Assembly (NCBI RefSeq): GCF_013314895.1
Contig: NZ_JABTYE010000009.1
Span: 62,001-126,000, forward strand
Direction: 5' to 3'
Origin: Cupriavidus gilardii
GTDB lineage: Bacteria > Pseudomonadota > Gammaproteobacteria > Burkholderiales > Burkholderiaceae
Length of the DNA stretch: 64,000 nucleotides
The notes under the pieces were generated by a model that saw nothing but the letters and a program-made list of their open reading frames with translations, was not told where the DNA came from and did no database searches. Below, piece by piece: positions 59,355-64,000 of the stretch. Numbering within the stretch: position 1 is the first letter of the stretch; every line of letters starts with the position of its first letter. The position numbers and the translations under genes were made by a program.

Positions 59355-60643
59355 AATTCCTCCAGCACGGTCAGCCGACGCCTGGACTCGACCACGAACG
59401 GGTTGCTGCGATCCCATGCGTATCCGGCCAGGATCGACGAAATCATGCGGCGGATTTCCGGGGTGGCATCGGGGTGGAAGATCAGCGTCTGGAACGAGCC
59501 CGCATACCACGCCTCGACGAACGTGCGGAAGCAATCGACTCCGGCCTTCAGCGTGCGCGCGTAGTCCTGCTCCCAATCGACCGTCTCGCCGGCAAATTCG
59601 CGGGCGATGCAGTCGACCGCCAGGCTGGCCGACTTGAAGGCGATGGTCACGCCGGACGAGAACACCGGATCGAGAAACTCGCCGGCGTTGCCGAGCAGCG
59701 CGTAGCCCTTGCCCCACAGCGAGCGGACATTGGCGGAATAGCCGGTCAAATGCCGCGCCGGCGTGTCCCAGTGCGCGTCGGCCAGCAGCGCGGCCAGGGC
59801 GGGCTCTTCGCCGACCAGCGTTTGCAGCCGCTGCATGTCGTCGCCGTCGTAACGGTCCAGGAACGCCTTCTCGGCGACCACGCCCAGCGAGCAGCGGCCA
59901 TTGGAGAACGGAATCGTCCAGTACCAGACATCGACGTGCTCGGGATGCACGCTGATGCGGATCTTGTTGCGGTCGAAGGCGCCGGGCGCGACGCGGTCCT
60001 CGATATGCGTGAAGATCGCGCTGCGCACCGGAAAGTTCGAGGGCGACTCCAGATCCAGCAGGCGCGGCAGCACGCGGCCGAAGCCCGAGGCGTCCAGCAG
60101 CTGGCGGCATTCGACCTGGTACGACGCGCCATCGTCGCCGCGCACCGTGACGCGCGGACGGGCGCCGTCGAGATGGACTGCCGTGACCTGATGCCGGAAG
60201 CGGACCTCGGCTCCCTGGCGCTGCGCGTCGCGGATCAGCACATCGTCGAAGTGCGCACGCTGGACCTGGTAGGTCGTGCCCCAGCCCGGCGTGAACTTGT
60301 CGCGGAAGTCGAATTCGGTGTAGCGGTCGCCGCGGACGAAGGCGGCACCGTTCTTGTACTGGAAGCCCGCCTCGACCACCGCGCGCAGCATGCCGGCCTG
60401 CTCGATGTATTCCATGCTCTGCGGCAACAGGCTCTCGCCGATCGAGAAGCGCGGGAACGTCTCCTTTTCCAGCACCAGCACCGCGATGCCGCGCTGGCGC
60501 AGCAGCCCGGCGGCCACCGCGCCGGCCGGTCCCGCGCCGATGATCAGCACATCGACGTATTGAAGTTCCATCTGCCCCGTCTGCCCCATCTGCCCCATCT
60601 GCCCCATCTGCCCTATCTGCCCTATCTGTTCCATCGGTTCCAT
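59342..60643 (-). CDS. Flavin-dependent halogenase-like FAD oxidoreductase
   Basis: A 433-residue flavoprotein. After a repeat-encoded tail (EQIGQIGQMGQMGQ...), the FAD motif GAGPAG is at 36-41. FPRFSIGESLLP follows. W240-Y-W-T-I-P245 fits the WxWxIP halogenase motif and F323-L-D-P-V-F-S-S-G331 fits FxxPxxSxG, both used to recognise flavin-dependent halogenases; K97 (QYKNGA) may match their catalytic lysine. Related non-halogenating oxidoreductases share parts of these. Start ATG 60643, AGGAGG 8 nt upstream, 32 bp after the MMPL gene. Halogenation of the aryl head, as in xanthomonadins, is possible. Confidence 0.75.
   Translation of the reverse strand: MEPMEQIGQIGQMGQMGQMGQTGQMELQYVDVLIIGAGPAGAVAAGLLRQRGIAVLVLEKETFPRFSIGESLLPQSMEYIEQAGMLRAVVEAGFQYKNGAAFVRGDRYTEFDFRDKFTPGWGTTYQVQRAHFDDVLIRDAQRQGAEVRFRHQVTAVHLDGARPRVTVRGDDGASYQVECRQLLDASGFGRVLPRLLDLESPSNFPVRSAIFTHIEDRVAPGAFDRNKIRISVHPEHVDVWYWTIPFSNGRCSLGVVAEKAFLDRYDGDDMQRLQTLVGEEPALAALLADAHWDTPARHLTGYSANVRSLWGKGYALLGNAGEFLDPVFSSGVTIAFKSASLAVDCIAREFAGETVDWEQDYARTLKAGVDCFRTFVEAWYAGSFQTLIFHPDATPEIRRMISSILAGYAWDRSNPFVVESRRRLTVLEEFCRA
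60572..60634 (-). repeat. In-frame 9-bp tandem repeat at the start of the flavoprotein gene
   Basis: Seven units of the pattern ATG/ATA-GGG-CAG (the first reads ATG-GAA-CAG, the last ACG-GGG-CAG) encode a Met/Ile-Gly-Gln run at residues 4-24. Units of nine bases keep the frame when copy number changes. Several internal ATGs could serve as alternative starts, and the conserved FAD domain only begins at residue 25 (MELQYVDVLI). Confidence 0.85.
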
Positions 60644-60675
60644 CTGCGTATCCTCCTGGTCGCGCGCGTTCGAGT

Positions 60676-63048
60676 TCAACGCGCCGCGTATTGATCGGTT
60701 GGCGCCGGCCGGAACCACGGCGACAGTATCCACACGGCGCCCACACCACTGAGCATGGTCATGCCGAACGCATGCAGCGCCGGAGTGGCCGACAGCGCCA
60801 GCAGGCCGAACGCCAGCAGCGTGCTGGCCGCACCGAGCACGATCGCGGTCCATGACACGCCGTCGCCCGGATGCTCCAGCAGAAAAATCCCGTAATCGAC
60901 GCCGACGCCCAGCAGCAAGGCCAGCGCCAGCACCGAGAACAACTGCAGCGGCACGTCCAGCCAGCCCAGCATCGCGACGCTCACCGCCGCCGCCAGCAAG
61001 GTCGGCACCAGCGCGCGCCATGCCGCGCGTCCATGGCGCCAGGCCAGCAGCGCGGCGACCACGACCGCACCGGCCACCAGCAGCCAGCTCATCATCGCGC
61101 GATAGCGGGCCAGCAACGCCGAATAGTCGGCCACGCGGTCCACCCATAGCGCGCCCTCGACCGGTGCCACCGCCGCTGCGACCGCCCCCATCGCATCGCG
61201 TCGATCCAGTCCCTGCAGCAGCATCACGCTGGCATGGTCCGGCCCGATCGGCCCGAGCCATAGCTGGCGCAACGGCAGAGAGACCGGATCGGCAAGCCAT
61301 GCCGGCAGCGTCAGCACCGCGCCGGCGGCCGGCGGCGCGGCCCCGGTACCTGCCGGCTCGCCCAACGCGCGGCGCACGCGGGCCCGCACCTGCTGTTCGA
61401 CGTGGCCGGCCAGTGCCGCATCGGCCCGCTGCCGCGCGGCCGACGGCACCCAATCGGACAGCGCCAGCACCCCGTGCAGCTGCCCCGCGGCCAACGCCGG
61501 CGCGAGCGCACGCTTGACGGCTTCCTCGCGTTGCAACACCTGTTCCGGCGTGGCGCCGCGCACCACGATGAACTGCGCGGGACTTGGCGTGCCGAGCAGC
61601 CGGCCGGCGAGGCGTTGCGCGTCGACCAGCTGCGGCGGCGAGCTCTGCAACTGGCGCACGTCGTCGCTGACCTGCACGCGGGCCACGCCGAAGGCGATGA
61701 ATGCGACAAGCAGTCCCAGCGCCAGCGCGGTGCGGCGGTGCGCTTGCACCCGCGGCCAGCGCGCCAGGCTGGCGGCCAGCCATCGCGACAGCCGCGTCGG
61801 CCGCACCGGCGCGCGGTCCAGCCACGGGAACCACAGCACCACCGTCAGGAACGCGCACACCAGGCCGGTCGCCGAGAACAGCGCCATCTGCCGCAGGCCG
61901 GGGAACGGCGCGACGCCCAGCACCAGATAGGCCGCCACGCTGGTGGCCAGCGCCAGCGCCATGCCGCCGAACAGCATCCGCACCGTGCGCGCGGGCGTCC
62001 ATGTCGGCCTCGCCTGACGCATCACGAAATAATGGATACCGTAGTCCTCGGCCACGCCGACCAGACTCGCGCCGAACACCAGCGTGATCAGATGCACGCG
62101 GCCGAAGACGAGCGCGGTCACCGACAGCGCCGCGGCAGTGCCGATCGCCAGCGACAGCGCCACCAGCCCGATCGGCCGCAGCGAGCGAAAGGCCAGCCAG
62201 ACCAGCAGCAGCACCGCCGCCAGCGAGCCCAGCCCGATCACGTTCATTTCGCGGTTGGCCTGGACTGCGGCGGCCTCCGCATGCAGCGGGATACCTGCCG
62301 CCACCACGCGCACGCCGCCGTCGCCATGCCGCGCGGCGCGCTCGCCGGCGTCGAGCAGCGAACGGTAATCGGATGCCCCATCGGCGGCGAAGGCGGCACG
62401 CGCGGCGTGGTATCCGAGCACCACCCATTCGGCGCCATCGCCACTGACCGTGGCCAGGCCATCGCGCTGGCGCACCGCGGTTGCGCCAGCGCGCGCCAGC
62501 CACCAATCCGGCCACAGATTCAGCGGGTCGGCCTGCCAGTCCGCCAGCCGCGGCCCGGCCGCGAACTGGTACAGCCGCGCCAGCGATTGCTGCGCGAGCG
62601 CGTCCGTATCCGCCTGCGTCAGCGTCGTGCGCTGTGCATCGGTCAGCATGCCGATCCGATACGGCCGATAGAAGTCGAGCGCCGCATCGAGGTCGAACGC
62701 CGACATCCGCGTCGACGGCTGCAGCAGCGCGCCATCGGAGGCCGCCGCCGCCGCGGCGGCAAAACGCTGCGCCGCGGCGCGGGCGCGCGGCCAGTCCGGT
62801 GCCCCCACCAGCACCACCACCTCGCGCGCCGCGTTGTCGGTCAATTGCCGTAGCGCGCGGTCCGCGACTGCGGTGCGCTCCGTCATCGGCAGCAGCGCCA
62901 GCACATCGGTATCCAGGCGGGCTTCGCGCCAGAACTGCAGCTGGTGCACGACCAGGCCGATGGCGAGCAGCAGCCAGACGAGCGCCAGCGCGCGCGCCAG
63001 GCGCGTCGGCTCGGTTCCGCGCGCGACGGCGATGGCGGCGTCAGTCAA
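60676..63048 (-). CDS. MMPL/RND-family exporter (ApeM-type)
   Basis: A 790-residue protein in two repeated halves, each with a lone membrane helix (LARALALVWLLLAIGLVVH; ALALGLLVAFIAFGVARV), a large periplasmic loop and five membrane helices. GVAEDYGIHYFVMRQARP and GVGVDYGIFLLEHP are the MMPL motifs with the proton-relay Asp-Tyr pair. TTG start at 63048, chosen from GGGAG 7 nt upstream; it overlaps the LolA-like stop by 8 bp, and TTG at 63054 is possible. In aryl-polyene clusters this transporter is proposed to carry the lipid-like product across the inner membrane. Confidence 0.87.
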   Translation of the reverse strand: MTDAAIAVARGTEPTRLARALALVWLLLAIGLVVHQLQFWREARLDTDVLALLPMTERTAVADRALRQLTDNAAREVVVLVGAPDWPRARAAAQRFAAAAAAASDGALLQPSTRMSAFDLDAALDFYRPYRIGMLTDAQRTTLTQADTDALAQQSLARLYQFAAGPRLADWQADPLNLWPDWWLARAGATAVRQRDGLATVSGDGAEWVVLGYHAARAAFAADGASDYRSLLDAGERAARHGDGGVRVVAAGIPLHAEAAAVQANREMNVIGLGSLAAVLLLVWLAFRSLRPIGLVALSLAIGTAAALSVTALVFGRVHLITLVFGASLVGVAEDYGIHYFVMRQARPTWTPARTVRMLFGGMALALATSVAAYLVLGVAPFPGLRQMALFSATGLVCAFLTVVLWFPWLDRAPVRPTRLSRWLAASLARWPRVQAHRRTALALGLLVAFIAFGVARVQVSDDVRQLQSSPPQLVDAQRLAGRLLGTPSPAQFIVVRGATPEQVLQREEAVKRALAPALAAGQLHGVLALSDWVPSAARQRADAALAGHVEQQVRARVRRALGEPAGTGAAPPAAGAVLTLPAWLADPVSLPLRQLWLGPIGPDHASVMLLQGLDRRDAMGAVAAAVAPVEGALWVDRVADYSALLARYRAMMSWLLVAGAVVVAALLAWRHGRAAWRALVPTLLAAAVSVAMLGWLDVPLQLFSVLALALLLGVGVDYGIFLLEHPGDGVSWTAIVLGAASTLLAFGLLALSATPALHAFGMTMLSGVGAVWILSPWFRPAPTDQYAAR

Positions 63049-63679
63049 CGGCAATCTCCCGCGCCGCGTCGGCGCCGGCCGCCATCGGCGCGAGCAGGCG
63101 TACCACGGTGCTGTCGCCGCTGGCCTCCTGCAAGCGCACCTCGCGCACGAAGCGGTCGCCTGCCAGCTCCACACGCGCCAACACCCTGCGCATATCGGCA
63201 TCGGTCGGCGTCAGCGCGAGTTTCCAGCCCTGTTTGCCCTGCACTTCGCCGGCCACGGCAAAGCGTTGGGCCAGCGCCGGCGCATCGGCACGCAGCACGG
63301 CCAGGATGGCTTCGAGCGCCGCGCGCAGGCCCGGTTGCGCATCGGCCTGCAATTGCTGCTGGATGCTGCCGTCGGCGCCGCGCATGGTCAGGCCCCGCGG
63401 CGTCAGCAGCAGGCTGGACGCGATCGGCGCGCGCGTATGCCAGACCAGGCCGCGGCCCCGTGCCAGTACGAAGTCGCCGCGCGAGACCAGCGGCATGGCG
63501 AAACCGGCGACCTTGCGCGTCTGCTCGAATCCGCCGCGGATCACTGGCGCATCGTCGAGCCGCGCGGCGACCTGGTCCAGCAGGCTGGCGGCATACGCCG
63601 GGGCGCCGCCGAGTGCGATCGCGGCGAGGACAATCTGCCGGGCCATGCGCGACGCCATACGCCACAGCCGCGCGGTCAC
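63041..63679 (-). CDS. LolA-like outer-membrane lipoprotein carrier (ApeL-type)
   Basis: A 212-residue protein with a signal peptide (RMARQIVLAAIALGGAPAYAAS). GTG start at 63679 overlaps the thioesterase stop (GTGA); ATG at 63658 is the alternative. The mature part has DDAPVIRGGFEQTRKVAGFAMPL and GDFVLARGRGLVWHTRAP, the LolA-type opening, and EVQGKQGWKLALTP further on. Probably a periplasmic chaperone for the polyene or its lipid conjugate, working with the MMPL exporter. Confidence 0.82.
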   Translation of the reverse strand: MTARLWRMASRMARQIVLAAIALGGAPAYAASLLDQVAARLDDAPVIRGGFEQTRKVAGFAMPLVSRGDFVLARGRGLVWHTRAPIASSLLLTPRGLTMRGADGSIQQQLQADAQPGLRAALEAILAVLRADAPALAQRFAVAGEVQGKQGWKLALTPTDADMRRVLARVELAGDRFVREVRLQEASGDSTVVRLLAPMAAGADAAREIAVD

Positions 63680-64000
63680 GATGCCACTCCCAGGCGTTGT
63701 GCCAGCACCGGCGGGCAGACGTAGCTCATCTCGCCGGTGGCGATGTCGACCGGCACCTGGATCGTGTAGCCGCGCGTCAGCCGCCGGCCGCTGGCCGCGT
63801 CGCGAATCTCGTAGTCGATCTTGAGCCGGTGCTCCCACTCGACGATGGTGGCCCGCACGATCGTTTGCTGCCCATAGACCAGCGGCCGGATGTACTTGAT
63901 GCGCATGTCGACGACCGGCCAGGCATAGCCGGAATCGCGCATGGCCGGGTAGTCGTAGTCGAAGCGGGACAGCAGCGCGCAACGGGCCAGTTCGAAATAG
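63676..64000 (-). CDS. Thioesterase (hotdog, 4HBT-like, ApeK-type), partial at window edge
   Basis: The reading frame runs off the right edge, so only about the last 107 residues are visible, including YFELARCALLSRFDYDYPAM, followed by SGYAWPVVDMRIKYIRPLVYGQQTIV and the C-terminal PVLAQRLGVAS. This is the end of an acyl-CoA/ACP thioesterase of the hotdog 4HBT family. In aryl-polyene clusters it sits just before the LolA-like gene, as here. The active-site region lies outside the window. Confidence 0.8.
   Translation of the reverse strand, partial: YFELARCALLSRFDYDYPAMRDSGYAWPVVDMRIKYIRPLVYGQQTIVRATIVEWEHRLKIDYEIRDAASGRRLTRGYTIQVPVDIATGEMSYVCPPVLAQRLGVAS

Noticed and set aside
60572-60634. 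CRISPR-like array
   Set aside because: Nine-base directly adjacent units inside a coding sequence; no spacers and no Cas genes.
60644-62515. N-terminal part of a 1057-residue minus-strand frame ahead of the flavoprotein
   Set aside because: It reads the MMPL gene in the wrong frame. The flavoprotein starts at 60643 with its own Shine-Dalgarno.

Overview
This 64 kb window is GC-rich throughout, densely packed and almost entirely protein-coding. It looks like a chromosome segment of a betaproteobacterium of the order Burkholderiales, plausibly Cupriavidus, Bordetella/Achromobacter or a relative. The clues are three Bug-type (tripartite tricarboxylate) periplasmic binding proteins, a Burkholderia/Bordetella-type porin, CaiB-type CoA-transferases beside Bug genes, and many regulator/enzyme pairs transcribed divergently. 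The genus is inference. I see no rRNA, tRNA, CRISPR array, insertion sequence or phage gene. No gene-free stretch exceeds about 300 bp; the longest (41021-41312, 4655-4930, 22253-22496, 34252-34487) are described under their neighbouring genes or as regulatory sites.

Layout. 1-3.5 kb: an SDR dehydrogenase, an orphan VapB/MazE-like antitoxin and a nuclease-helicase of the DinG/XPD type. 3.6-5.8 kb: a Bug protein, a VOC protein and a small cytochrome c. 5.9-11.5 kb: a four-gene iron-siderophore operon (TonB receptor, ABC ATPase, binding protein, permease) on the minus strand, each junction a 4-bp overlap, behind a near-perfect Fur box. 11.6-17.1 kb: a plus-strand nitrogen module (allophanate hydrolase, ABC importer, GntR/FCD regulator) with a candidate GntR operator just before the first start codon. 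17.1-22.3 kb: a minus-strand operon of an HMG-CoA-lyase-like enzyme, a CoA-transferase, a Bug protein, a gamma-carbonic anhydrase-like protein and a porin, which could together take up and cleave a hydroxy-dicarboxylate. 22.5-24.1 kb: a HipB/HipA pair with an AT-rich inverted-repeat operator.

24.2-33.0 kb is the most interesting catabolic block. An IclR regulator and a CitE-like lyase face a seven-gene plus-strand operon: MmgE/PrpD, a MaoC-like half-hydratase, an acyl-CoA dehydrogenase, a second MaoC-like protein, a CoA-transferase, a malyl-CoA-lyase-like CitE and a Bug protein. Two identical 16-bp palindromes lie between the divergent genes. The set fits uptake, CoA activation, oxidation, hydration and cleavage of a branched C5 (or similar) dicarboxylate such as itaconate, mesaconate or methylsuccinate. 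33-50.9 kb holds independent small units: GFA protein, HD protein/GlxA regulator, SDR, TetR/MFS, alpha/beta hydrolase, TetR/metal-dependent hydrolase, an Ntn-hydrolase acylase, a quinone reductase/LysR pair, LysR/SGNH hydrolase, TetR/MFS and an SDR. Several divergent regulator pairs carry clear dyad operators.

50.9-64 kb is the distal part of an aryl-polyene-type biosynthetic cluster on the minus strand; it runs off the right edge. In transcription order it holds a thioesterase, a LolA-like protein, an MMPL exporter, a halogenase-like flavoprotein, a DUF3261-like lipoprotein, a ketosynthase, a hotdog dehydratase, a ketoreductase, a second ketosynthase, an unknown secreted protein, a phosphopantetheinyl transferase, an aromatic amino acid ammonia-lyase and a cation/proton antiporter. 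ACPs, acyl-CoA ligase, acyltransferase and methyltransferase expected for such clusters are not in the window and presumably lie beyond 64 kb. Most start codons in coupled genes were chosen from 4-bp overlaps (ATGA or GTGA) and Shine-Dalgarno spacing.
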